A DNA stretch of 64,000 nucleotides from positions 1,054,001-1,118,000 of the forward strand of contig CAWBRY010000004.1 in the NCBI GenBank assembly GCA_963791295.1, written 5' to 3'. Below are positions 11,101 through 18,980 of the stretch, piece after piece. Both the position numbers and the translations under genes were made by a program. Within the stretch, counting starts at the first letter, position 1; the number at the start of each line of letters is the position of its first letter. The notes below the pieces were generated by a model, which worked only from the letters and a program-made list of their open reading frames with translations, was not told the DNA's origin and did no database searches. This DNA comes from CAWBRY01 sp963791295 (GTDB lineage Bacteria; Bacteroidota; Bacteroidia; Chitinophagales; Chitinophagaceae).

Positions 11101-11860
11101 TTCGCGGTTCAGTCATTTTGAAGGCGAATTTCTCTTCCAAAAAAGACTTAACAATGTGGTGAGATTTATGTTGGGACCTGTATTCTATCATTATTGGATC
11201 AATGCAAAAGATAATGTCGGTAAGTCATTGGGAAATCCGTCCGTTGTGGGATTGGATTCCGCTTCAGTTTATTCCAAGAAATCTTATCTGGGCGGCAAAT
11301 TGGCTATCGTAGTTGACAATCTCAACAATGAGTTATTTCCAACTCGAGGTGTACAATGGAAGACCCAGCTCACCACCATGTCCGGTGTTTCTAATACCAG
11401 TCGCACGATTACCACGCTCAGATCGGATATGGCGGTATATGCCAGCCTCGCCGATCCCGCGAAGCTGATCGCTGTTATCCAATTGGGCGCCGGCCGGATC
11501 TACGGTGATCATTATGAATATTTCCAGGCGCTGACGTTGGGAGCCAACAACACATTGCGCGGATTCAGTAAGAACCGTTTTGCCGGTCGTTCTATTGCTT
11601 ACGGAAGTCTTGAGCTCCGGCAAAAACTTGTAGATGTAAAATCTTATGTTCTTCCGGGCGCACTTGGGCTTATTGGTTTTGCAGAAACCGGAAGGGTTTG
11701 GATCAAGAATGAAAGTTCGGCGCTGTGGCATAATACGTTCGGAGGAGGGTTCTATTATATTCCATTCAACATGGCCCTCGTCTCTGCCACGATTGGTTTT
11801 TCAAAGGAACAAAACCTCTTCAATGTTTCTTTTGGCACGAAGCTCAATGTGAGCTTCTAA
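8189..11860 (+). CDS. phosphatase + kinase-like + BamA/TamA-type barrel outer-membrane protein (paralog P1)
   Basis: This 1223-residue envelope protein starts with a signal peptide (residues 1-20). An N-terminal metallophosphoesterase resembling purple/tartrate-resistant acid phosphatases follows, with all motifs intact: VGDAGE (about 38), GDNLYETG (about 71), GNHDW (about 113), CHHPF (about 215) and GHEHTLQ (about 295). The central region carries DRHFGQW (D595) and PRDRDQ (D620, D622), resembling the catalytic and metal loops of CotH/Fam20C/HipA-type kinases. An RTX-like GGTGNDTF lies near 815. The last 350 residues form a BamA/TamA-like barrel with LRGFSKNRFAG near 1123 and a terminal Phe. 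Its stop overlaps the stop of the convergent paralog P2 by 3 bases. The barrel and phosphatase calls are strong; the kinase call is inference. Confidence 0.82.
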   Translation: MKFTACILLSLCFLSLQSNCQDSITSRMDSITSRIVLVGDAGELTNGRHPVASAIKRLVPMDEKTTIIYLGDNLYETGLPDQQYSTYSAARAVLDSQLFIADSTAAKIYMVPGNHDWRNGRSDGFDAVVREQRYVDGLGRPNVKYYPKDGCPGPEEVQLGPNVWAILFDSQWWLHTFTKPGIESDCACKTQEEVVTLMQDILERHAKDLVLICCHHPFISNGVHGGFFKLKQHLFPFTDILPSLYIPMPLLGSIYPIARGVFGTPQDLNHPNYVNMVTRIREVTKDRRNVIFTAGHEHTLQLIKDSSHNYIVSGGGCKHQRVSSSKKSPYVSSENGFAVLEISTNKNVRCTFYEVTDSVHVGYSDNIFNFSTVSDPIADSINRIVENPDLKYQDTITISAGGDKYTAHSSWKKIFMGENYRKEWATPVNMKVFNISKEKGGFKIVSFGGGKATRTLTLRDTANKLWVLRSIDKDPVKAIPQNFRATLAADLVRDFISASQPYAPLTIPTLSEPLGLIVPKPELFFVPDDRAFGLYQRLFAKTICFLEEREPTFNNEKVMNSIEVFDKILDESDHRTDQPLTLQARLLDMLVADFDRHFGQWKWARGDTGKGKLFYPIPRDRDQALFYSDGLILKVVSQQLMPFLKGFRHNIPDVEWLNESAKDFDRVFLTDLDAHDWQTGIKELQEKLNDSVITTAVRKMPPEIYALDGATLTEKLISRRNMLSSAAMKYYRFLSKNVNVIGSNQKEYFKVSNTPGGLNVRVYGRKGRNDTSFIMYDRTFDQRVTKEIRLYGLGNDDLFDFDKNVATHIRFRVIGGTGNDTFNINGRVQNYLYDLDEEGNYIQHKSHSRNLFSKEPPVNYYNILGFKYNRTSYPGFTMAVNTDDGLMVGLGFTRRIYGFRNEPYASLQKFAALYSITRGGRQIKYDGEFNHAIRNYDVNIHAELMVPGISNFFGLGNKTKLDPNRPISFYRSRFSHFEGEFLFQKRLNNVVRFMLGPVFYHYWINAKDNVGKSLGNPSVVGLDSASVYSKKSYLGGKLAIVVDNLNNELFPTRGVQWKTQLTTMSGVSNTSRTITTLRSDMAVYASLADPAKLIAVIQLGAGRIYGDHYEYFQALTLGANNTLRGFSKNRFAGRSIAYGSLELRQKLVDVKSYVLPGALGLIGFAETGRVWIKNESSALWHNTFGGGFYYIPFNMALVSATIGFSKEQNLFNVSFGTKLNVSF
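8251..8292 (+). repeat. 21-bp tandem duplication inside P1
   Basis: Two adjacent 21-base units (8251-8271 and 8272-8292) differ at one base. They encode the doubled peptide DSITSRMDSITSRI between the signal peptide and the phosphatase domain. The duplication keeps the frame and lengthens the mature N-terminus by seven residues. Confidence 0.9.
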
Positions 11861-14800
11861 AATTGCCAACCCACCGTAATCAACGGCAGGTTATCTTCCT
11901 TGGACGAAGTATACGATGCGGTAATTACCAATTTATTCATCGGTGAGATCCAGATCCCACCGCCATAGCCAGTATGCCATTTAGAACTTGAGGTGTCATT
12001 TTCCACCCATGCCCGGCCGACATCATGAAATACCAAAAATCCAAATGAACCGGGGAACAGGTAGGTGGTGAAATTCGAAAGTCTGAAGCGCATCTCAATA
12101 TTGTTATAAGCAATTGTCTGCCCCGCAAAACGATATTTGCGATAGCCTCTTAAATTTTCCGTCCCACCCAGGTATTGAGCATGAAAAAATTCAAAATCAC
12201 CGAAGTTATGACCACCGCCAAAACGAGTTGCCAAAACAATGCCTTTGCTAAGAGGCAGATAAATGGAAAAGTCTGACTTTAGGTCTGTAAGGTCATGGCT
12301 CGCATCATTGAGGCCCGTCAGGACTCTTAATGAGGTCAACCATTTGATCCCCCGGTTAGAAAATGATTTGTTCTTACGGTTGTCGATCTCGAATAAAAGC
12401 TTACCGCCGGCAAAGGACTGCTTCTCATATAATGTAGCGGGATCGAGGCCATTTAGAAAAGTGTTGTTGATGAACCTGGTTCCATTATCGGCCGAATCCA
12501 GGGAAAAGTATTCATACATGGGGCCGATCGTCATATGAATAGAAGGACTAAAGTTCTTGCGAAGCCCCAATGAAATATCGCCAATTGCATAACGCGCACG
12601 ATAATACCTGAACTTTCCCGGATTGGTTTTAACAAACACCGTATTATTGCCATACCCGAAGAAATTAGTTGTGGTGCTCGGCTCTTTTATATCGGCATCA
12701 AAAACGATATCTGTATTCTCTCCCAATACACCAATAAATTCCGAATTATATCGAAAATTAAATGCTTCCGTTGCCAATGCATGAGTTACAGTAAATTGAT
12801 GCATGGTTTTATAAGGCACTTTACGGAACCCATGGCGGATCAATTTCAGAGAACCTCCGAGGAACAAACCATCATCCGGGTTAAAACCAAAGGCGAGGAA
12901 AGGAATAGTCAGGTTGTATTTGTAGTACAATCTTTCATATTTATTTACATCCGGGTCAGCAGATAATTTATGCCGGAAGTTGCCCTTGCCTTCAAACCGA
13001 TTTTCTTCAGTGCTCAGATCATACACAATATTTTTTCCTGCTCCTGAGGAAGCATTGCTTTCAAAGACATCGTTGCCAACGCCTCCAATCATCCTGATTT
13101 TTATTTGATTGCCTTCTCCATGGATGAGAAACTTGTCGTCGCCTCCCATTCCGTATAAACGCAATTCTTTGGTAACACCGGCATCAAATGTTCTGTCATA
13201 CATTTTTTTGGATTGGTCACCTTCCTTACTCACCTTAAATACCTGCACAAGCACAGAGCCATCGCCATTCCGGGTCACGTCAAACAATTCTTTCTTATCA
13301 CTGCCCATTACGTTGACAATTTTGGATAAGAAATAATAGTACTCCATCATTTCACCGGCAAAATAATTCTTGCGATCTTTTAGCTTCCTGATTATTTCCT
13401 GGTTCCTCGGCAAAGCCCTGATTTCCTTTGGTTGCAGCTCCAGCGACTTTTCAATCAAATCATCAGTCATCTTTGATACGAACTCATCCGTGGCTTTTTG
13501 CCAATCTTCTTTGTTCATCTCAGTCAGAAACGCCCTGTCAATATTCTTTCCGTTGAAATTGTAAGTTTTAATATTAATGGCTTTTGACCGGAACCCCTGC
13601 ACCTGAGGGCTGATCCACGGCCATCGGGAGAACGAGGGCAGGACGCCCTTACTCACAAAAAATGGTTGGTCACGGTCCCTTGGCAACGCATGGAATGTCC
13701 TACCCTTGCCATTATCTGTGGCCGACCAGATCCACTGATCTTCATGGCGATCAAAATCCATGATGAACATGTCTAACAACCTCGCTCTAAGCAATTCCTT
13801 TTGATCGATCGAGTTATCGTTATCGTCGTTTAGCTTTTCTGCCATTTCATCGGTACTAAAAACCTTTTTTGCATTGCCGGGAATCCTTTCTTCCAACAAG
13901 GAAAAGGTATTTGCAAAATCACTACGGAATTTTCCCAACCGGGGATCATCAGGAACAAAGACCAGTCGCGGATTGCTATGTGGTACATTGGCGGCCTCTG
14001 CCAATGGCGGTATTGATAGCGCCGCATACGGGTAGGAAGCAGACACTCCTTCTGTTATGAGATCCTTCGCCAATGCAGATCCTCGGAATTCGGGAGGGAG
14101 TGCCGCATCGGTAACGGATTTTTCTATTGACCTGAGAACATATTGCTTTCCGTTGGCATCCTCCAGTCTGAGCGATTTAGTCTGGTGACCGCCCCCGCGT
14201 CTCAATGGAGTTAATCCTCCGAATGTTGTTCCGAGGTTAAGTACCCCTACACGGAGCTCGGTCCTCCATTCACGGCGGTAATTCTTGCCTAATAAAAAAT
14301 GCCGGAAACCACTTGACTTGAATTTTCCGGATCCAATAACGGTGACAGAATCTGGAAATGATTTTATGACTTCTGCAATATCTCGCGTTGCAGCGGGAAG
14401 TGTATTCAGCGCGATAGAATAAGCCGGCTGCGTAAGGTCATTATTTTCCAGCGTGTAGAACTTAACCATCACATTGCCGGCTGCACTCACTTCTACCATG
14501 GCAAATCCATTATCACTTTTCGCGAACAGAGAATGATCTCCTTTATTTACTGAACTTGTTTGGGATCCTGCCCCGCTCACGATATATGAAATACTGTCTT
14601 CCTGGATGAATTGCAGATTATGATCATGGCCCGATGCATGAATAACATTGGGATGGAGTTTCATCAAGTCTTCAATCTGCCCTACAAGATTTCTATATTG
14701 TTCCTTGGCCGCCTTATATCCTCCTTCACGGCCATAAGAATGGATCGGATGATGCATTGCGACTAATATCAACTTATCCGGATAAGAATTGAAAATATCC

Positions 14801-15366
14801 TTCAGAGCCGTTGTGATTTCTTCTTCAGACTTAAAATCACAATCGGATTCGACACCTGTTTTTTCGGTTTGCTGCAACCACCATTGGCTATCCAGAAAAA
14901 CCAATACAACTTTATTTCCTATCTGTACTTCTACGGGACCCGGGCATCCATTATGAGGAAGCATCTGGACATTTGCCAACGCCAGTTTATTAATGTATTG
15001 CCATTCGTTTTGAACTCTCGAAAGCCCCCCGGTCTTTCCCCTCTTCCAATCAACGTTGCCAGGAATAAAATAGGCCTTACCATTTTTACCCTGTACCAGG
15101 GAGATCTGGTAATCCAGTATTGTCTTCGCGGCTTCGTAGGTCTCACCTCCCTCCTCGGGCATACCCCCGGGATAAATATTATTGCCGAGATAGACAATGG
15201 AATTTGTAGAATCATTCCAGTTGACATGCTGTTTTAACCAATCACAAACAGGGTGCTTTCCATTCTGCAATTCACCGGCATCACCTACCAGAAATATGCG
15301 CTGCTGCGCTGCGCAAAACGAGAATGGAAAAAGGGAAAGAAAGATGATTTTCTTAAACAGTTGCAT
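11857..15366 (-). CDS. degenerate phosphatase + kinase-like + barrel outer-membrane protein (paralog P2)
   Basis: This 1169-residue paralog of P1 has the same plan: signal peptide ending CAAQQ, metallophosphoesterase, kinase-like centre, barrel. In the phosphatase, GDN has become GNN (N62) and GNHD has become GNVD (V105), so a bridging metal ligand and a catalytic His are lost. FLVGDAGE, MHHPIHSYG and GHDHNLQ remain. The kinase-like motifs DRHEDQW (D539) and PRDRDQ (D564, D566) are intact. An RTX-like GGVGNDVF precedes the barrel, which has LRGYRKYRFAG and ends VGWQF. The centre and barrel are closer to P3 than to P1. P3 lies upstream on the same strand 85 bases away, so the two are probably cotranscribed. 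Confidence 0.82.
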   Translation of the reverse strand: MQLFKKIIFLSLFPFSFCAAQQRIFLVGDAGELQNGKHPVCDWLKQHVNWNDSTNSIVYLGNNIYPGGMPEEGGETYEAAKTILDYQISLVQGKNGKAYFIPGNVDWKRGKTGGLSRVQNEWQYINKLALANVQMLPHNGCPGPVEVQIGNKVVLVFLDSQWWLQQTEKTGVESDCDFKSEEEITTALKDIFNSYPDKLILVAMHHPIHSYGREGGYKAAKEQYRNLVGQIEDLMKLHPNVIHASGHDHNLQFIQEDSISYIVSGAGSQTSSVNKGDHSLFAKSDNGFAMVEVSAAGNVMVKFYTLENNDLTQPAYSIALNTLPAATRDIAEVIKSFPDSVTVIGSGKFKSSGFRHFLLGKNYRREWRTELRVGVLNLGTTFGGLTPLRRGGGHQTKSLRLEDANGKQYVLRSIEKSVTDAALPPEFRGSALAKDLITEGVSASYPYAALSIPPLAEAANVPHSNPRLVFVPDDPRLGKFRSDFANTFSLLEERIPGNAKKVFSTDEMAEKLNDDNDNSIDQKELLRARLLDMFIMDFDRHEDQWIWSATDNGKGRTFHALPRDRDQPFFVSKGVLPSFSRWPWISPQVQGFRSKAINIKTYNFNGKNIDRAFLTEMNKEDWQKATDEFVSKMTDDLIEKSLELQPKEIRALPRNQEIIRKLKDRKNYFAGEMMEYYYFLSKIVNVMGSDKKELFDVTRNGDGSVLVQVFKVSKEGDQSKKMYDRTFDAGVTKELRLYGMGGDDKFLIHGEGNQIKIRMIGGVGNDVFESNASSGAGKNIVYDLSTEENRFEGKGNFRHKLSADPDVNKYERLYYKYNLTIPFLAFGFNPDDGLFLGGSLKLIRHGFRKVPYKTMHQFTVTHALATEAFNFRYNSEFIGVLGENTDIVFDADIKEPSTTTNFFGYGNNTVFVKTNPGKFRYYRARYAIGDISLGLRKNFSPSIHMTIGPMYEYFSLDSADNGTRFINNTFLNGLDPATLYEKQSFAGGKLLFEIDNRKNKSFSNRGIKWLTSLRVLTGLNDASHDLTDLKSDFSIYLPLSKGIVLATRFGGGHNFGDFEFFHAQYLGGTENLRGYRKYRFAGQTIAYNNIEMRFRLSNFTTYLFPGSFGFLVFHDVGRAWVENDTSSSKWHTGYGGGIWISPMNKLVITASYTSSKEDNLPLITVGWQF

Positions 15367-15451
15367 GGTTGAGAATTTAAGCAGTTATACGTAAATCTCA
15401 AAGGGCCGGTTCGCTACTTAAGATACGGCTTATAGTCGAATCTGAACTACC

Positions 15452-18001
15452 CTAAAACTGCCAGCCTACTGTAATGAGCGGCAATTTATCTTCATCTGAA
15501 ACAGTATATGATGCTGTGACAACAAATCTCTTCAGAGGTGCTATCCAAATGCCGGCACCGTAACCGGTCCTCCATCCTTTGTCAGTATCGTTTTTAACCC
15601 ACACCCTTCCCACGTCGTGAAAGGCCAGGATGCCCAGTGCACCTGGAAACAAATAGGTTTTGAAATCGGTGAGCTTTATGCGCAATTCCATATTATTATA
15701 GGCCATCGATTGTCCCGCGAAACGATATTTCCGATACCCTCTTAGATTTTCCGTACCCCCGAGGTATTGAGCCTGATAAAATTCAAAGCTGCCGAAATTG
15801 TGGCCACCACCAAACCTGGCTGCGATGAGGAAACTCCTGCTCAAAGGCAAATAAAAAGCAAGATCTGATTTCAACTGAGTAACATTTCTGCTGGCATCAT
15901 TCAATCCACTTAATACTCTTAGAGTGGTTGACCATCGCATACCCTGCATGGACAGGGCCTTGTTCTTTCGTGTATCTATGTCGAGTGTGAGAAAGCCTCC
16001 GAAGAACGATTGCTTCGAGAATAATGAAGTTGGATCCAAACCATTGTTGGCAACGTCCAGGATAAATCGATTGCGATTATCGGTCGAATCCAATGAATAA
16101 AATTCAAATGTCGGTCCGATGATCATTTTTACCGAGGGACTGAAGTTCTTCCTCAATGCCAGGGATATATCGCCAAGGCCGTAGCGCGCACGATAATAGC
16201 GGAATTTGCCAGGACTCGATTTGACATAAACGGAAGAATCGCCGTATCCAAAAAAGTTGGTGGTTGTGCTGGGCTGTTTCAAATCAACATCAACCAGCAG
16301 GTCGGAATGCGGACCGAAGATCCCGATGAATTCAGAATAATAGCGGAAATTATATGCATTGGTAGCCAGGGCATGGCTAACAGAGAACTGGTGCATCATC
16401 TTGTAAGGGACCTTCCTGAATCCATGACGTATCAACTTTAAAGTAGCACCGAGGAAGAGCCCATCATCCTGGTTATAGTTCACTGTTATCAATGGTATCG
16501 TCTGATTATAGACGTAATTAATGCGTTCGAAACGATTCACGGCTGTGTCATTAGAGATCTTTGATCGAAAATGACCCGTTGTTTTGTTGTTCTCGTTTTC
16601 CAGGTCATAGGCGACATTCTTCCTGGGTCGGGATGAACTGGTATTTTCAAATTCATCCTGGCCTTCGCCGCCAATCATACGGATCTTAATGTCGCTTCTA
16701 TCACCATGGACCAAAAACTTGTCGTCGCCTCCAAATCCATAGAGACGCAACTCTTCCGTCACGAGAGGATCGAATTTCCGCTCAAACATTTTCCTTGCCT
16801 GTTCGCCTTCCTTGGAAATCTTGAATACTTGCAGCAGGACAGTGCCATCGGGATTCCGGTTAATATCAAATAATTCTTTCTTGTCGCTTCCCGTTACATT
16901 GACGTATTTGGAAATGAAATGATAATAATGCATGGCTTCTGCGGCAAAATAATTGCGTCTATTCTTCAGGATTTGAGCAATGGTAGTTGTTGAAGCACCC
17001 CGGATCTCGGTTGGCTGATCATTCAAGGCCTCATCGATCACCTGATCGGTCATTTTTGCGAGAAATTCATCCGTTGCTTTTTTCCATTGCTCTTCATCCA
17101 GTTCATTCAGAAAGAACCGATCCAGGTTGCGCGCAGCAAAATTAAACCGGTTAATGTTTTTAGCCTTCGTCTTGAATCCTTCTACTTGCGGTGCAATCCA
17201 AGACCAGCGGGCAATGGAGGGCACAAAGCCCTGGCTGATGTAAAATGCCTGATCTCTGTCTTTAGCAATCGCATAAAATGTTTTTCCTTTTCCATTATCA
17301 TAGGCGCCCCATGTCCACTGACCTTCGTGACGGTCAAGGTCCATAATAAACATATCGAGCAACCTGGCCCTTAGCAGGCCCATTTGATCGACATCATTAT
17401 CATTATCGTCTTTCAGCTTATCGGCAACTTCATCGGTATCATAGGCTTTTTGTACCGAGTCTGGAAGTCTTTCTTCCAGGATAGAAAGTGAGTTAGCAAA
17501 TTCTGAGCGGTATTCTCCCAGTCGTTCATCATCAGGAATAAAAAGCACTTGTGGAGTACCGTGAGGGATATCGGCGGCCTCGGATAATCGCGTGATCGAC
17601 ATTGCTGCATACGGATAAGAAGCAGAGATACCGTCCGCGACAAGGTCGCGGGCAAAGGTGCCCCTCAATTCCGGAGGCAATGCTTCATCGGTGACATATT
17701 TCCGGATGGACCGTAACGTATATTGCCGTCCATTTTTATCCTCTAATCTCAGTGTCTTTGTCTGTTTGCCGCCTCCCCGCTTAAGTGGAGTAAGTCCTCC
17801 CTTCTCCGTCGCCAAATTCAAAACGGGAACACGAATAGGAGTTTTCCATTCAGGGCGATAATTCCTGCCCATAAAAAAATTTCTTCCGCCGTTGATCTTA
17901 AACAATGGATTTCCAGCAGCAGTCACAGAATCACTTTGCTGCGCCACAACCGAACAAACAGGAATTAATAAGGTGAAGAAAATAAAAGACAGCAGTCGCA
18001 T
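15452..18001 (-). CDS. kinase-like + BamA/TamA-type barrel outer-membrane protein (paralog P3)
   Basis: This 849-residue paralog lacks the phosphatase domain. I start at ATG 18001 because MRLLSFIFFTLLIPVCSVVAQ is a clean signal peptide; the longer reading adds 20 residues without purpose. The kinase-like centre begins about residue 35 and contains GGGKQTKTLRL, SILEERLP, DRHEGQW (D223) and KDRDQAF. An RTX-like GGEGQDEF follows. The barrel has LRGYRKYRFAG and ends VGWQF, nearly identical to the end of P2. It sits between the SdiA-regulated-like gene (69-base gap) and P2 (85-base gap), all on the minus strand, suggesting one operon. Confidence 0.82.
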   Translation of the reverse strand: MRLLSFIFFTLLIPVCSVVAQQSDSVTAAGNPLFKINGGRNFFMGRNYRPEWKTPIRVPVLNLATEKGGLTPLKRGGGKQTKTLRLEDKNGRQYTLRSIRKYVTDEALPPELRGTFARDLVADGISASYPYAAMSITRLSEAADIPHGTPQVLFIPDDERLGEYRSEFANSLSILEERLPDSVQKAYDTDEVADKLKDDNDNDVDQMGLLRARLLDMFIMDLDRHEGQWTWGAYDNGKGKTFYAIAKDRDQAFYISQGFVPSIARWSWIAPQVEGFKTKAKNINRFNFAARNLDRFFLNELDEEQWKKATDEFLAKMTDQVIDEALNDQPTEIRGASTTTIAQILKNRRNYFAAEAMHYYHFISKYVNVTGSDKKELFDINRNPDGTVLLQVFKISKEGEQARKMFERKFDPLVTEELRLYGFGGDDKFLVHGDRSDIKIRMIGGEGQDEFENTSSSRPRKNVAYDLENENNKTTGHFRSKISNDTAVNRFERINYVYNQTIPLITVNYNQDDGLFLGATLKLIRHGFRKVPYKMMHQFSVSHALATNAYNFRYYSEFIGIFGPHSDLLVDVDLKQPSTTTNFFGYGDSSVYVKSSPGKFRYYRARYGLGDISLALRKNFSPSVKMIIGPTFEFYSLDSTDNRNRFILDVANNGLDPTSLFSKQSFFGGFLTLDIDTRKNKALSMQGMRWSTTLRVLSGLNDASRNVTQLKSDLAFYLPLSRSFLIAARFGGGHNFGSFEFYQAQYLGGTENLRGYRKYRFAGQSMAYNNMELRIKLTDFKTYLFPGALGILAFHDVGRVWVKNDTDKGWRTGYGAGIWIAPLKRFVVTASYTVSDEDKLPLITVGWQF

Positions 18002-18070
18002 GACGAAAATTTTGGTTTTTAGAGAGAAAGCCGGGCTGCATAAAAAGGCAATCCTATACAATAAATAAGT

Positions 18071-18928
18071 TTAGGGTTTATATGTATATCTCAACAGGGT
18101 TGACCCGCCTTCTTCCGCAGCTTCATTGGAGATATACATGTCACCATTGGGTCCAAATGTGATTCCTTCGGGTTGCGGAAACATGGTAGGTGATATCGGA
18201 ATGGCTTGTTCTACTTTCCCTTTTTTGTCGGTGATCACCAGCAATTTGCCAATTGAAGAAACAATATACAATTTATTCTGAATCGGGTTGATGGATGCTG
18301 CCGAGGGGCGGAACTCCGCGCGGCTATCATTGAGTTTGAGGCGAATCGCGTCGATATCGATTTGAAAATAAGGCGTATCGATCAGTTTTTTTGTGGAAAG
18401 ATCAAATCGATAGGCGCTTCTAATCCGGTCTTTTTCCTTATGACAATTCTTGCATAGCATGACCAATGAGTTTACATCCTTGTCATAGTAGAGCGATTCA
18501 AACTCATTTTCTTTGCCAGGCAACGTGGCTACAACGGTTCCTACCAGATCGCCTTCACTATTGCCATAACCCGGCACTTCCACGATCTGACCGTTGCTTA
18601 TTAAAACATACACCGTTGGCCCAACTTTCACGATGTCTTCGTAATCTCCTTTTTCGCCAAACACGTTAGTAGGGTATTTGGTATCGGTTAGATCATTGAG
18701 GTTGATCGTGAATATTTTTCCTGTTTCATCGTTATTGGCAAGCATGATATTTTCATTCACCCAGCAAATGCCCGAAATCTCACGCAACTTAGTGCCCATC
18801 TCGGTTTTCAGGGGTTTTGTAATATCATATCCCCGAGGGGTATAAATCACCCTTTTTTGCTGGCAGGACATTAGCCATGAACATAAAATAAGCAATAATA
18901 GTCCCGCACGATTAATTTGTGCTTGCAT
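18071..18928 (-). CDS. SdiA-regulated-like beta-propeller lipoprotein
   Basis: The 285-residue product from ATG 18928 begins with a hydrophobic signal ending LMSCQQK, a plausible lipoprotein signal with Cys as the anchor. The body has repeating strand motifs such as LREISGICWVNENIML, LYYDKDVNSLVML and PQPEGITFGPNGDMYISNEA. These fit the SdiA-regulated and SMP-30-like six-bladed propeller families. A ligand or enzymatic activity cannot be read from the sequence. An in-frame ATG at 18970 would put 14 residues ahead of the signal, so I prefer the shorter form. It heads the minus-strand run into P3 and P2 and diverges from the HD-Pycsar gene. An accessory role for the outer-membrane paralogs is possible but inferred from position only. 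Confidence 0.7.
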   Translation of the reverse strand: MQAQINRAGLLLLILCSWLMSCQQKRVIYTPRGYDITKPLKTEMGTKLREISGICWVNENIMLANNDETGKIFTINLNDLTDTKYPTNVFGEKGDYEDIVKVGPTVYVLISNGQIVEVPGYGNSEGDLVGTVVATLPGKENEFESLYYDKDVNSLVMLCKNCHKEKDRIRSAYRFDLSTKKLIDTPYFQIDIDAIRLKLNDSRAEFRPSAASINPIQNKLYIVSSIGKLLVITDKKGKVEQAIPISPTMFPQPEGITFGPNGDMYISNEAAEEGGSTLLRYTYKP

Positions 18929-18952
18929 TAGTCCTATTATCCCCTTTTTGAT

Positions 18953-18960
18953 TAAATTTA
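18953..18960. promoter_or_regulatory. self-complementary -7-like element TAAATTTA between divergent genes
   Basis: TAAATTTA differs from TAnnTTTG at one base and reads the same on both strands. It sits 20 bases before the preferred ATG of the HD-Pycsar gene and 24 bases before that of the SdiA-regulated-like gene. One site might therefore serve both directions. This rests on a motif match only. Confidence 0.3.
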
Positions 18961-18980
18961 TCATGTTCAAAATTTCAAAT

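Noticed and set aside
11333..11731. Antisense open frame of 132 codons within P1
   Set aside because: It overlaps the conserved barrel of P1 and has no recognisable motifs.
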